A stretch of 64,000 bases of DNA from Craterostigma plantagineum (taxonomy: Eukaryota > Streptophyta > Magnoliopsida > Lamiales > Linderniaceae): NCBI GenBank assembly GCA_027422505.1, contig JAPQWV010000050.1, forward strand, positions 5,580,001 to 5,644,000. Reading direction: 5' to 3'. The notes under the pieces are model-generated. The model saw only the letters and a list, made by a program, of their open reading frames with translations. It made no database searches and was not told where the DNA came from. The translations under genes and the position numbers were made by a program. Each line of letters starts with the position of its first letter. Position 1 is the first letter of the stretch. Shown one piece after another: positions 23,028 through 35,636 of this stretch.

Positions 23028-25503
23028 ATGATGACGACAAGCAATAGCATGCTGCGTAGTTGTGCCATCGTCTCTTCTTGCAGCAGAAGAAGAAGAATCA
23101 TATCAAGCCATTATAGTGATGGTGGTGATGATGACGTCATCGTCGTTGGTGCTGGCGTTGCTGGTTCTGCTCTAGCTTACACTCTTGCCAACAACAAGGT
23201 CAGGCGTCATAACTTTTACTTGATATAAGAAACAAAGCCCTCTCTCTCTCTCTCTCTCAAGTTAAACCATTAGTAGATCTATCTCACCCTTTATATATGT
23301 ATGTATACTATTATATATTATGTGTATTTGTGTGTGTATCAGCCAAAAGCAGTTCACAATAGTAAGATCTCTCCAGTTTGTGTTATTGGCATGATGAAAA
23401 TATACAGTTAATGTTGTTTATTTTCTATATATATATATATATATATATATATTACAAATTTAATTAGGATGGACGCCGAGTGCGCTTAATAGAAAGAAAC
23501 TTGAATCAGCCAAAAACTGTAGCTGGAGAATTACTGCAGCCCGCCGGCTATCTCAAGCTGCTCGAATTAGGCCTTGGCGGTAATAAAATAACATAAGATC
23601 CAACTAATTAATATGGTTTTATTGATGGTGGCATATGTTGTCTTGATATTGGCTAACTCCTTTCATTAATTATTGCATATCTGCAGATTGCTTAGAAGGT
23701 ATTGAGGCTCAAGTGGTGGAGGGATACGCAGTTTATAGAGGCAAAAGAAGTGCTGTGCTTCCTTATCCTTGTGATGATGATAATACTCGTCAGAACCAAC
23801 CAAGAAAACTCACTGGTAGAACGTTTAGACATGGCCATTTCGTTCAAAAGTTGAGGGAAAAAGCTGCCTCCCATTCCAAGTATGCATGTGTGTTGTTAAC
23901 TATTTTATATATATATATGTGTGTGTGTGTGTGTCTTCTTCGATCATCTCTGATTTCTGTATTTGTCGAATCCTATATATAGATATCTTTGTTTTCTTTC
24001 TTTATTTTGGCTCAGTGTTAAGTTGGAGCAAGGTACAGTAACATCTCTAATCGAAGAGGGAGGCGCCATCAAAGGCATTCGCTACACAACGATCCCTAAT
24101 AATGACGGCCAAGAATCGATGTTGTTACGTTCTCCTCTTACAGTCATCTGCGACGGCTATTTCTCGAATTTTCGCAAACTCCTTGCAAGTCCAAAGGTAG
24201 AGCGTAGACCATATCGATCAATTAAAAAGAGGGTATTATTATTGCCTGAACGCTCTTCTTTTGTCCTTGACTACTCCAATGCACACATCATCATCATCAT
24301 CATCAGGTACATAAGTTCTCTAATCTCATAGGCTTGACCTTAGAGAACGTTAGTGTTCCTCAGCCGGGTTATGCCCATATCATCATGGGCGACCCGACCC
24401 TTTTCGCAATGTACCGTTTAAGCAGCACCGAGGTACGCCTCTTTGTAGATATGGCCGGGACGAAATTACCTTCCATATCTAACGGTGACATGGCGCGTTT
24501 CCTTAAAACTCAAGTTTCTCCTCAGGTAAACACTACACCTGCAGAGTATTATATCTCGCATAAATTAATAATATAATTATCTGCGAGTGATTATGCTTGT
24601 TTATTACAATATGAAAAAAGTGATGCGCTTTGTTCGAACACACACAGCTTCCCAAAGAACTAGGGAATTCAGTCATTAGATCAGCTGAGAAAGGTGACAT
24701 TAGTACAATGCCAGTTACATGCATGCCTGCTAGCCCTAAGCTCATTCGAGGAGCCCTTTTGCTCGGAGATTCTTTGAACATTCGACATGCTATGAGCGGA
24801 GGAGGAATGACGGTTGCCCTACAAGACATCTCTCTTCTGCAGAATATGTTGCAGGGTTTGAACTTGGAAGATATAGAAGAAGTCACCAAAGCCACTCAAC
24901 AGTTCTACAGTGCCCGTAAGGTACACGTATGAGAATAAATTTATGACTAAAAGGAGATGATCATGCGTAGTGATGTATAAAATCCCAGAGGAGAAACATG
25001 TTCGTTATTTTGCAGAAACATGCGTTTAACCTCAACGTTATTGCGAATTCGATATGCAAAGTGATGTATAAAATCCCAGAGGAACTAAGGAACGATGCTT
25101 TCGAAGCTTGCTTCAACTACTTGAGGCTTGGGTTTGGCTTTCCTCAGGGATTTGTAGGTTTGATTTCTGGCTTGGACCAAAAGCCTTGGACTTTATTGCA
25201 GCAAATGGTGGCTGTGGCTACTTTTGCCTCGGGCTCCATTTTTCTACCTCCTTCGCCTGGAAGGGCCTACAACTTCGCGCGATTTGCGTCGGTTAGTTAA
25301 TTCTTTGCCATCACAAAACATGTCTTATAGTAACGAATTATTACTATTGTAAGAACAGCAAATGTGCCATTGGATGATGATGAACCCTCATTTGTTAGTT
25401 ATAATTCTTTCAGGATGCAACAGCTGATGTTATGAACTTGCTTTTGGACGAAGGAGTCAATCTCAATTATCTCTTGCTCAATGAAACAGCTTCAAAAAGA
25501 TAA
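23028..25503 (+). CDS. Squalene epoxidase-like monooxygenase, divergent paralogue
   Basis: Second copy of the tandem pair, with the same eight-exon structure: 23028-23198, 23468-23579, 23687-23879, 24016-24196, 24307-24525, 24648-24920, 25016-25291 and 25414-25503. All are in frame, 504 residues. FAD motif DDVIVVGAGVAGSALAYTL, DG motif VICDGYFSNFRK and GD motif LGDSLNIRHAMSGGGMTVAL are kept, but the substrate-side residues differ from the first copy (for example RHAMSGGG against RHPLTGGG). The N-terminus is an arginine/serine-rich leader instead of the usual membrane anchor. The last exon encodes an unrelated acidic tail (ending NETASKR) in place of the conserved EGVRQMFF block. It may be an SQE4/5/6-like enzyme with altered substrate or location. 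Activity on squalene is not shown by sequence. Two adjacent ATGs (23028, 23031) are possible starts. Confidence 0.88.
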
Positions 25504-26464
25504 ATTTATAATTTCTTGATATTTTGGCATAGATATATAGATGGGTACAGCGATAAGAAGATGAACAAGTATCATTTGTATGTAATGAAGGACTGATAAG
25601 CATTTATTATTTATGAACTTTTATCATATGCAGATTAATTAAATATTCCAACATTAGTCAAAAGAAAAATAGTAGTGTAGTAACAGTTAGCACACCCAAT
25701 GGAGTAAAACATGGAGCTAATTAAGGTTTGACAATTTGGAGTGTCGTAATTACCGCTTTTGAATTCAATCAAACTTCTATACAAAAATGATCACTTTCCC
25801 CAAAGTACTGACAATATTACTCGGTTTTTCTTTGGAGACCGCATGAAAATATTAAAGGACCCTTGATTTCTACGTTTTTGATTTCGACAATCAAATGAAT
25901 ATCTCTTGATAAGGACCATGTGTATATTACTACATATATTTAATGAGCATATAATATTTGTGAGTCTAGCATATTTTATCTAAAGGTGCGGACAGAAGAT
26001 ATCGCCATCATTCACGAGACTCAAAATTTCGACATATTGCATCGCAACCACTAATATAATTCCATGAGCACAAAACAATAATATGACATCATTCTATTAA
26101 GCACCTTCCAGAAAAAAAGCTATTCTTCTCGGAACTATTACGCGTGTGATAACTCACCTGTCATCATTATGATTGAACTATTTGTCGGTATAATTGTTCG
26201 AAACATATAATGTATATCTTCTTATACGAAATTAGTTTTCGAACATCTCATACGAGATCTCAAGCTAAGACAAGTCCAACTGTCGTCCCATTGCATTCAC
26301 AATGAACGGATATTTCCTACATTTAAGGCTGTCCCAATAATTTCTCCTTTTTTGAAAAAATCTCACGTTTTATCAATCGCACATAAACCCCCCCCCCCTA
26401 TTCTCCTCTATAAATATAAACCAAAAATCACGGAACCAAGACAAAACAACACAACAAAACAACA
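25504..26464. other. Intergenic region and PR-1 promoter
   Basis: About 960 bases of AT-rich sequence. A C-run lies at about 26390-26399 and a TATA box shortly before the PR-1 start. No coding exon seen. Confidence 0.6.
26409..26418 (+). promoter_or_regulatory. TATA box of the PR-1 gene
   Basis: TATAAATA about 50 bases upstream of the PR-1 start codon at 26465, in a sequence otherwise rich in A and C. Confidence 0.6.
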
Positions 26465-27016
26465 ATGGAGTTCTCTCATGCCTCATCATCCTTCTCCACC
26501 ATACTTTCCTTGACAGCCCTAATCATATTATCCTCAATCTCTTCATCATCTTCTTCTTCTTCCTCGCCCATGGACATCATCATCAACAACGACCAATCAG
26601 CTGAGAACAGCCCACAAGCCTTCGTCGACGCTCACAACAGTGCTCGTGCCCAAGTAGGGGTTCAACCCCTAGAATGGAATGAAACCCTAGCTAACTACGC
26701 CTTGGAATACGCTCAAAAACGCTACGAAGACTGCAAATTAGAACATTCAATGGGCCCTTACGGCGAAAACCTAGCCGAGGGTTGGGGCTCTTCTTTATCT
26801 GCTTCCGAAGCTGTTGATATGTGGACCGAGGAAAAGTCTTGTTATGATTACGGTTCGAATTCTTGCGTGGGCGGAGAGTGCTTGCATTATACTCAGGTTG
26901 TTTGGAACGAAACGACCCATCTTGGGTGTGCGAGAATGACTTGTAAGAACGATTGGATATTCGTTATATGCAGCTATGATCCTCCTGGGAATTATATTGG
27001 ACAAAGACCCTACTGA
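26465..27016 (+). CDS. Pathogenesis-related protein 1 (CAP/SCP domain), secreted
   Basis: Intronless gene of 183 residues. A hydrophobic signal peptide (about residues 10-30, followed by a serine run) sends it to the apoplast. The CAP domain is complete: VDAHNSARAQVGVQPLEWN, GPYGENLAEG, MWTEEKSCYDYGSNSC, CLHYTQVVWNETTHLGCAR and the C-terminal ICSYDPPGNYIGQRPY. The conserved His, Glu and Cys positions of plant PR-1 are in place. Family members bind sterols and release the CAPE peptide from the C-terminus. The segment here (PPGNYIGQRPY) matches the form of that peptide region. Expression probably depends on defence signals, but only a TATA box is evident from sequence. Confidence 0.95.
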   Translation: MEFSHASSSFSTILSLTALIILSSISSSSSSSSSPMDIIINNDQSAENSPQAFVDAHNSARAQVGVQPLEWNETLANYALEYAQKRYEDCKLEHSMGPYGENLAEGWGSSLSASEAVDMWTEEKSCYDYGSNSCVGGECLHYTQVVWNETTHLGCARMTCKNDWIFVICSYDPPGNYIGQRPY

Positions 27017-27699
27017 TTATGGATCGATATGTACCATTTTATTCATGCGGATAATATATATCACCTTTTATTACTTGGTGGGGGTGGGGGACTAGTTTTA
27101 ACGTCATGTGGTGTTGTATTGTACGAGAGGGAGTGTTGTTGATTGCTATCTTAATGTATGGAGATATTATCTCATGCATTACATCAATTAAATAATATCT
27201 CGAGTTGCGTAGAGTCGATTACAATATTACGTAAAAGTTGGCAGGTGTTACTATTGCATGTCAACGAATGATTGAATTCAGACAAAAGAAACCCTTCCTT
27301 GGAGTTGGATCACAACTCATCTCGCCCGACCCGAGAATGGTCCAGCGGGCCTTTATATGGATAATGGACACTTTTTTATGACCCGTAATATCAGTGATGG
27401 GCCTATTGAATATTTACGAACAAAGAATATTTACTTAGTGGCGAAGTTAAATGCAAGGAAAGAACGCGTCTCTAGTATATTCTCTCTTATGTACACGCGC
27501 AGTAATTAATAATAGAAAGGAAAGCTCCTCCTCAATTCCATTTGCGTACGGCTTCTTCTTCCTTGATCATCTCTGTCGTCTTAAATCTCTATATATAGCA
27601 AGGCAAACCCTCTTTGCAAAGATCTTAAAGTCTCCATCCAAGCATAGCAACAGCACAAAAAAAAAAGTGACCTTTAGTTTGTTTTTCTGTTTTAGAACC
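27017..27699. other. Intergenic region upstream of the CYSTM gene
   Basis: About 680 bases with the PR-1 3' UTR, a G-run near 27081, and a TATATATAG core promoter near 27590 for the next gene. No coding exon seen. Confidence 0.55.
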
Positions 27700-28285
27700 A
27701 TGAGTTATTACAACCAGAATCAAGCCCCCGTCGGCGTTCCACCACCTCAAGGTGATTGATTGATTGATTGATTACCTTTTTTTATTGTTTCAATACATAT
27801 ATAATTATGTCTTTTGATTATCTTGATTGTGATTGATGTTTTGTGTTGTATCTCAGGTTATCCGCCTGAGGGTTACCCCCCAAAGGACTCTTACCCACCT
27901 CCCCAGCACGGCTACGGCTATCCTCCGCCGCAGGGATACCCGCCGCAGTACGGCCAGCCACCGCCACCTCAGCAGAAACAGTCCAGCGGTCTCATGGAAG
28001 GATGGTAAAATTCTTTGTTTGCTTTTTCATTTATCTATTATATTGGTCAGAAATATATATGAAGGCAGGGCGAGATTCTTTCTGCCAGTGAATAAATTGA
28101 TTTAGCTGCTGTCTATTAGGACTCAGATTCTTTTGGGTTTATTTTTTTTCTTTGAACATTTCTTATTACATTAGGATCAATGCTATACTACAGTCTTGAT
28201 TTACGTAATCCTTGTCAATTGTTTGATGATCATCATCAGTTTGGCTGCTTTATGCTGCTGCTGCCTTCTTGATGCATGCTTCTGA
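27700..28285 (+). CDS. CYSTM family small tail-anchored protein
   Basis: Short protein of 81 residues from three exons: 27700-27751, 27857-28004 and 28240-28285. The N-terminal two thirds is rich in Pro, Tyr, Gly and Gln (repeats like GYPPEGYPPKD and GYGYPPPQGYPPQYG). The last exon gives the Cys-rich transmembrane module GCLAALCCCCLLDACF that defines the family. The exon 2/3 splice splits the Gly-Cys codons just before the Cys run, as in other plant members. CYSTM proteins sit in the plasma membrane and are linked to stress tolerance. Ignoring the last splice would lose the whole membrane module, so the small exon matters. Confidence 0.9.
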
Positions 28286-29443
28286 GGATGAGGAGAGAAA
28301 AGCAGAAGAGAATTTGAAAGTCTATTTGATATCCAACCTTGTATTGGAGTCGGTTTGTAGTAGTTATCCAGTGTGGAAAAGAAAGAAAGGAGAATGGTTG
28401 GTCAAAGTAAAATTTATATCCCTTCTATCTATCTGTCTTTGTGAAATAATATGGCTTGCTTGATTTTGAGTTCTTTCTCTTGCATTGTCGACACATTCGT
28501 TATTTCACATGCTCTTCCTTGTGCATAATCTTGAAACAAACCATCTCAGAAATTCCACGCAGTGAAGGATTCTCTCTATAACTCGATAACATGCTCTTGT
28601 AGTAACATAATTTTCTTGCAAGAAAAAAGGAGATTCTGACAACACCATACGATGATATAAGCTTTGTCAGCTTTATTTATTCTACTTTGCTTTCACCCAA
28701 ACCCAATAGCCCACAATTCTACCATCTGAGGCGATGACTTATATAAAGCCTCCTCTGAAAGGAGAATCAATAATAAATACGCATTCAATTCAACAAATAA
28801 TCAACCAAACCGAACTCCCCAGTTTCCACAAAACGTACGATGGCAGTTAATCCTTCTCTGAAAAAATTTCGTTGTAGTAATGAAAGTAAATACAACCATA
28901 GATGGAAGAAAAGGAAATATAACTGATCTGATTCTGGGAACGTCCGACCCTAAGCCTTCCTTGTCACTATCTTCTCTTTTTTCCACTACCAATTTACGAA
29001 ATATTCATATTCTTTTCTCTCAGATAGAAGGGAGAGAAGAAAGAAAGCTCCTTTCTTTCAAACGAGGAAAAAGAAGATGACCAGCTAGCCTTCATTATAC
29101 AACACAGATTCAACTGCTGAGAAAATGACAAATTGACCAACCACAGATGAAGAGGGAAAAAAAAGGCACAATTACAGCTTCGTAATAAACATCCAACAAA
29201 TATAGCTGCAAAAAGATTGTACCTTTTTAACTCCCTTTCGAGATATATCTATCTTATGGTGATAACTAGTTATACGTATATGCAGAGTCTGAGACGAGAA
29301 GAGGCAGCAGTATAACTGGGAAGGAGTGTCTGGGAGGAATAAAGACGTGATTTTTTTTCCACCATAATTAAATAGATGTTCTTATATGTATTTCCCTTCC
29401 ATTACATAATTAGATGCTGCATTTCTCTCAATTATCTACGAAG
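28286..29443. other. Convergent intergenic region
   Basis: About 1.15 kb between the CYSTM gene and the xylanase stop codon, holding both 3' UTRs. Several short open frames on both strands have no recognisable protein content. Confidence 0.55.
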
Positions 29444-31899
29444 TTAAGCAGCACCGTTGACCTTCACATGCAACGCTTCCTCGCTGGGCTCAACACCAAA
29501 CTTATGCACCTTCTCACCGCCATCGACATGACTGATCAGAGCTTCGTACTCGCCATGGAAAAGCGAGGATTCGAAGAACCCTTTCGAATCTGTGGTTCCT
29601 CGTACTTGATGCTCGCCTTTATGAGACAGCTCGTCTATGATCTTGTCCACGACATTCCCAGTTTCCAAGTTGACGAAGTTGTTGTCCGTAAGGCACATTC
29701 TGTAGCAGCCAACTTTGCTCCTCGGCGACCACACCATTATGCCTTTTACCTCGTCACCGCGCGAGATAAATTCTCTTATTACCTTCTCCAACAAAATACT
29801 CTGTAAGAAAACAGCCACGAAGTTCAAGAAAAAACCGAAGATTGATTGATCCATCAAATACGTAATATGCCAAACAAATACTTCAGAGGATGATGAGAGT
29901 GACCTGATTAGGCCCAGAAAGGACGTCGAGCTCGGTGATCCAAATGGGCAGCTGTGCAGAAGAAAGTGCATCAATGGTGGCTCTAACATAGGGCAGATTC
30001 ACGTTAGGCGTGAAATGACCCTCGAGCCCAATACCCAAAGGGCCACAATAACCTCCTTCCCTGATTTCCCTAATCTTCTGCAGATAAGCTGCGGCGTTGA
30101 CTTTGGAATCGCTGCTATCCTCGATGGTGTTGTAGTCGTTCAAGAAAGGGACCATATTGGGGTCCAATTGGCGCGCCCTCTGATAAGCGACGGCGGAGAA
30201 GTTCCGCCCTAGTTTGCCCTCGAAGAAATCGAAGTGCAGATTCTCATTCATCACGTCCCAGTGAATGAGCCGCCCTTGGAACTTGGTCGTTATGCTGTCT
30301 ATCCTCGAATTGACCGCAGCCAACAAATCGTTAGGGCCGAGCGAGGAGCTGAGCCATTTGGGGTTGTAATTGGGATCGTCCCACAGTATGTTGTGCCCAC
30401 GGACGGCGACGCCGTGGGCTTGGGCGAACCGCACCAGCGAGTCGGCGGCGGAGTAGTCAGCTGCTCCTTGGGTCTTCTCCGTGAAGTACCATTTCATCTC
30501 CTTCTCTAAGACGGTGTACTTGAACCTCGGTAGGAACCAGTTCTGATAAGCTTGGTTGCTGAGGATGTTTTCGTTCATGGCGCAGCCAAAGGGTAAGCCG
30601 CCGTTGGTTTGCTTGATGGAGATGGTGGCGTTTGGGATGGGATTTCCATGGCTGTCCATGGCTTGAAGCTTCACTCTTGTCTTGCGAGTCTATATCATTT
30701 ATATATAAATCTATGTATATATGATTCTTGAACAATAATATAACTAGAGCTGCTAGCTAATTTATTACCTTCTCAGTAGCTTCGTGCTGGTGAGATTCCC
30801 ACTCTTGTTCTGTGAATGGCTGCAAGGAGATGCTGTCTGCCCATAGTTCTGCATCTGTGTTTTTGCTCTGCGTGGATTCGATTAAAGACAAATATATAAC
30901 TTGGGATTCGTATTTTATTCATAGAAGAGCCATGAATTGTAAGGAAATGAGGAAAAGAGAAGTAAAATAGAAGAAAGAAAAACCTCAAAGTAAAGGTTGG
31001 CTGGGACTGAAACGTTAAGAACTAGGCCACCTTTGAGCATCGACCAGCAACCTTTCTGAGCAGTGACCCGACCCGCTATATGGTTTCCGTGGGGCGTCTT
31101 GAATACAGCTGCCACGTCAGCAGGGCCATTGCTTACTTGTAACCATGCTGCAGTTGAATTCATTATTTAATTATATGTCATATCGATAGATTTCTAAGAT
31201 GAAAAAGAAGACAAGAAAGATTCTTGATTTGTTGTCCGTTGCAGAGTTGTGGAAATTGCAATAAATGCAAACCCGAGAAAGCGTAGAGCTTGTCTTTCTC
31301 CATATGGAACTGCTCTGTGAAGCCGTGAAAAGGCTGCTGCTGCTGCTTTCTTTGAGAAGCAACGATGATTCTTGATTTGTTGTTTCCATCTGTTGATTCT
31401 CTGTGTTCGACTTTGCCATCGCCCAAGTTGCTAAACCAACCCTTTAATCCTTCGTTTAGTTCAGCATTCACTACGATCCCTCCATGATACTGAGGCTCCA
31501 ATGGCTTTTTCAAGCACTGAAGAAAGAAAGAAAAGAAAGAAATTACAGCTTATCTTGCAGAGAAATTAACTTTACTTGGAAGAAGGATATATTGTATGCA
31601 TGCATGGAGAGGAAGAAGTGAGGAGCATAGGTAATAAGTAACCTCGGCGGTGTAGCTGTAATCGTATGGCACTGCGTAGACATTGTTATTGAAACCTATT
31701 GACATAAACAACATTCATAAAATGATAGACAAGGAATTCCATTGATACACAACATCAACTAATGGGTGATGATTAGTAGAGGATTAATATAAAATATTAC
31801 ACACACACTATATATGTATATATATTCAGAAAATGAATTATTCTTACCAAAGAAAAGATCAAGCATAATGAACAAGGTGAAAGTAGAGAGCTTTGTCAT
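29444..31899 (-). CDS. Plant endo-1,4-beta-xylanase, CBM22 plus GH10
   Basis: Cell-wall glycoside hydrolase cleaving internal xylan bonds. Seven exons on the minus strand: 31848-31899, 31643-31695, 31273-31516, 30984-31147, 30769-30867, 29904-30689 and 29444-29800, for 584 residues. The first exon is a signal peptide (MTKLSTFTLFIMLDLFFG). A CBM22-type carbohydrate-binding module follows (GGIVVNAELNEGLKGW, then WSMLKGGLVL and AELWADSISLQPF). The GH10 barrel begins about residue 205. The acid/base Glu is in HWDVMNENLHF and the nucleophile Glu in WITELDV; the substrate-site VRGHNILWDD is present too. Length and order match Arabidopsis XYN-type proteins with a single CBM22. A TATAAAA motif lies about 50 bases upstream of the start. 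No defects seen. Confidence 0.94.
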
Positions 31900-33061
31900 G
31901 TTGTATTTTTATATTTTGCGTGCTCTTAGAAATTTCTTGAGTGAGGGCCGTTTTATAGAGGGAAGAAAACTGGAGGGGACAATTAATGATATTCTTACTA
32001 AAAAGCTAGGAGAAGATGTGAAGAAAACTGGAGGGGACAATTAATGCTTTCTAACACCATACATTCACGCATAACCCACTCAGAAGCACACCATAATGCA
32101 CGCACACGAAAGAGAGAAGAAAACGTGACGCTTCACAAATAAAAACACGAAACCAGCTAGTACATTATCTCTCCTTGTTTTTCTTTTATCATGAACTTGG
32201 TTTATTTTTATGTTTTCCTTTTAAGATTTTTTCGTCACATATATTATATATGTTGAGTATGTGAAGTGATCAATATGCTTGCGTATTTATGATCAAGTTT
32301 TGCATGATTTAGGTATGAGATTGTGAATTGATTATTTGAACATTCATAAGCTAGAGATAGTTGGGTGACTACTAATGTGATGATTTATTGATTTTCTGTT
32401 TTTGATGTGTCCTACGTTTAGAGGAGAGGTAGCTAGATGTTAGAATAGAATATAAATCATGGAGCTTAGAGTGATAATTAGAAAAAATATCATTATCAAC
32501 ATAAGGGAAAGTAATTATTATTAGAACCAAAATCAAAAGCACGATTGCTCTCGGTGGAGTCCTTAGATTTTGTTTGATCTAATCTCGCAGTGGTTTGATT
32601 ATTTATTTCCCTTCATTAGTTGGCCTATAAACGCTAGCTAGAGCTAATTGTCAGTTTTATTATTACTTTAAGTTAGGGTTTTGGTAGTCTCGTGTTTTTC
32701 TCATATATGCATGATATCCTAAGTGAAAGCTTTTGATCGAGTCGATGCAACAATATTTTACATGGAAGGAAACATCCTCATCAACCCACTCATACAATGT
32801 AAAGAATTGCAAGTCCTCATAGCAATTTGACTATTTAAGGATTTCGTGAAACAAGCAGGTTTTTGATCGGTCATCCTCAATAACAAAAAACCAAAGAGAA
32901 ACAAAATGATAACGTCTGAAGTTTTTAATTTATTTCTTCAGAATAATATTTTAAAACAAAAGAAGGAATAAAGATACAATTATATTATGGCTCACATGCC
33001 ATGCGTATAGACATTTATCTTTGGCCTTCAACATTCCGATTATGGAGTTGAGATCTTTTTC
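31900..33061. other. Intergenic region upstream of the xylanase and downstream of the RSL bHLH
   Basis: About 1.16 kb. It contains a 27-bp direct repeat (31962-31988 and 32020-32046) close to the xylanase start. Otherwise AT-rich with no coding exon seen. Confidence 0.55.
31962..32046. repeat. 27-bp direct repeat in the xylanase promoter
   Basis: The sequence GAAGAAAACTGGAGGGGACA and the next seven bases occurs twice, at 31962-31988 and 32020-32046. The offset is 58 bp and I see no mismatch. Confidence 0.85.
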
Positions 33062-34406
33062 TTATATGTTATGTAGTCCTATGTCCATCCCATTGTATGC
33101 AATAGGAGCATACATCCATTTGTCATCGGAGCTCAAAAGCTGAATGATATTGCAACAAAAAAAGATGACATAAAGAGCATGAACACAAGTTAATTGTTCA
33201 TGCGTTGTAATATCCATGCATGACATCTCTTACCTTAATCTGAAGCTGTAAGAACTTCACATAGTGGACAGCTTCTTCAAGCATTGTGCTAATGTCAACC
33301 TATCATCACAAGACGAATAACTCCCATCTCACTTCAAATAAAAGTAAACGTTGATAAATGTATATATCTACAAATAACGATGTTGTTTTATTACCTTAGT
33401 TCCGTTTGGTATAAGGGTCTGTAAAATTCTCAATCTCTCGTTAATGCGTTCTCTTCTTTTCTGTTCGAACATTCAAAGTCGATTATGGCTAACTAAATCA
33501 GATATTTGTTGAGTTCATCATGCATGTGCAATGAACAGTTTTTCTTGCTAATAGATATATAAAACTTACCCTAGCATAAAGACTTTGTGGATCAGTGGCT
33601 GAACCGCGATTCGCTCGTTTCTTCGCTTTTGTATTAACCGAAGTTTTACCCTTTAAAAGCTCTCCACCACTAAATTCTCGTGGCTCGTTGAATTCATTCT
33701 CCGAACAAACTGTGTTCTGCCTTTGAAACACATTATTCTTGTTGCTATTGCTATCGTTTCCATGGCCATTATCATCATCTTCAATGGAACCCTTCTTCTG
33801 TTTTCCACTTCTTTTGCTCCTTTGTAACTGTATCACATGATATAACATACACCGTAAGAACTAATGGCAAATTATAGCCATGACCGAGACAGACAAGTGT
33901 TTGTAATAAAACCTTACCTCTTCATCAATGCGATCCCTTTTCTTTGTAGGGTTTCTCGTAACCCTCTCTACCCTTTGAGATTCACGAAGAAGGTCTTGGC
34001 AGAATAGTCCCTCAGAATATGTACTGTCGTCATTGCTGACATCTTGATTTAAATATTCACCTCCTTCCATTACATCATTATTAACCACAAGCAGCTCATC
34101 ATCATCCGTAATGAAATTAGGGTTGATGTAAAGACTAGTTTGATCATGGGAGAAGGAATACAATTCGCTGGGATTAGGTTCTTCACTAGCCGAGTTGTCG
34201 CTGAAAAATGTTGTGCTCATGTTCGACTCATCAGCGCCAAGCCAATCGGTGAAGTTAGAGCTATTTGGTGGTTCTTCGTTCAAAGCTTGACAGTTGTTAA
34301 GCAACTGTGCCATGAAATCTGCTTCGTCTGAGCAGCAAACTCCATTGACACATGATGATGAGTTCCATTCTTCTGCAGAAGACATTATTGATCGTATGGC
34401 TTCCAT
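33062..34406 (-). CDS. RSL-type bHLH transcription factor (root-hair/LRL group, RHD6-like class II)
   Basis: Five exons on the minus strand: 33918-34406, 33570-33827, 33395-33460, 33234-33299 and 33062-33139, for 318 residues. The diagnostic RSL domain is split over the last four exons: [51 protein letters not shown] and [20 protein letters not shown]. The 66-nt exons are the standard RSL layout. The long first exon encodes an acidic, Ser/Asn-rich activation region. In Arabidopsis, this type (RSL2, RSL4 and relatives) drives root-hair growth downstream of RHD6/RSL1. Whether this is RSL2- or RSL4-like cannot be decided by eye. A basic, lysine-rich segment in exon 2 ([10 protein letters not shown]) may be a nuclear localisation signal. 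Confidence 0.93.
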
Positions 34407-35588
34407 TCCTTCTAGGGTTTTTTTGATAACAAGAAACTCAAATACGAAAAAAAGGGTTGAATTGATAGTTCAAGTCTACGTCTAGCTGCGAAGCAAACTA
34501 AAATGCTTGGAGATGTTGTGCTTCGTTGAAAACATATTTATAGTCTCAGATGGTCGCAAGATAATGTTTCAGGTAAGGATTGGGTAGTATAAATATTGTT
34601 TTTTTCAGGAAAAAAAAATAACGATAATAACGAAGAAGAATTGAAATCTTGGCGTGATATTTTAATGCAAAGTTGTGATACAACTAAGGCAAAACCGGGT
34701 AATAAGCATCCTTTCGGAACCTTAAAAGATATGCCTGTCACTAATGTAGCTTATTTCTAATCACATAACTAACTTGTAATGATCATATCTCATTTAAGAA
34801 ATGGCTTCATCTTACTTTGAATGTTAATAGTTTAGTTCCATTGGCTGCGGCTCAGATATGGGCAGTTTTTCAGTTAAGGAATTTACACCTGGAAAGACGT
34901 GCGTGTCTTTTTCACATGATTAGAAAAGGTCGTGCGCGCAATTACTATATTAATACGCTATTATAAAACCTCTTGCAAATCAATCATATCTTAGTGATTC
35001 TAACCTAAAAAATACACTCGACCATCCCCATTACCTGAATATTATACATTCCAATGATCATCGAATGAATCTAGCCAAATATCGTACTTCATTCAAATGA
35101 AATTTCGAAAACCATAATTTCAAGAAAGTGACATTAATTCAATCAACATGTATTAGCTCTATCAAATTATATATCAATCATAGTAAGAAACATAAAAAGA
35201 TGTAAAAATTAAGATAGAACCGACTTATTTCTTAACTGATCCATATCTCAAAATGAAACCATCAAGATTAAATTGTCAACAATGAAATATTGTTCTTCTT
35301 CGGACATCAAACAAACCTATCCACTGCATCACATACACATACCGCTTGGAAATGACTTAAAACTCAATAATTAGATTGTGACGACCTTCAATAACACTGA
35401 AAAAGAGTCACCGACTTGGTACCCACCAATGGCAACAAATAATACACACACGAGCAAACGAAGAGTTGAGTCGTTGTTAGAAGTGAACAGTTTTATAAAC
35501 TGTGTCTGAAAATGAAGGGGCTGTGTTCAGATTTTGAGACAAGAGACAAAGATTCCGCCGATGTTTACGTGTTCAAAGACGCGTCCAT

Positions 35589-35589
<1 letters not shown>

Positions 35590-35634
<45 letters not shown>
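35590..35634. repeat. AT dinucleotide microsatellite
   Basis: About 22 consecutive AT units. A short open frame across it is an artefact encoding alternating Ile and Tyr. Confidence 0.95.

Positions 35635-35636
<2 letters not shown>

Noticed and set aside
29414..29806. Open frame of about 130 codons on the plus strand
   Set aside because: Antisense shadow of the last xylanase exon.
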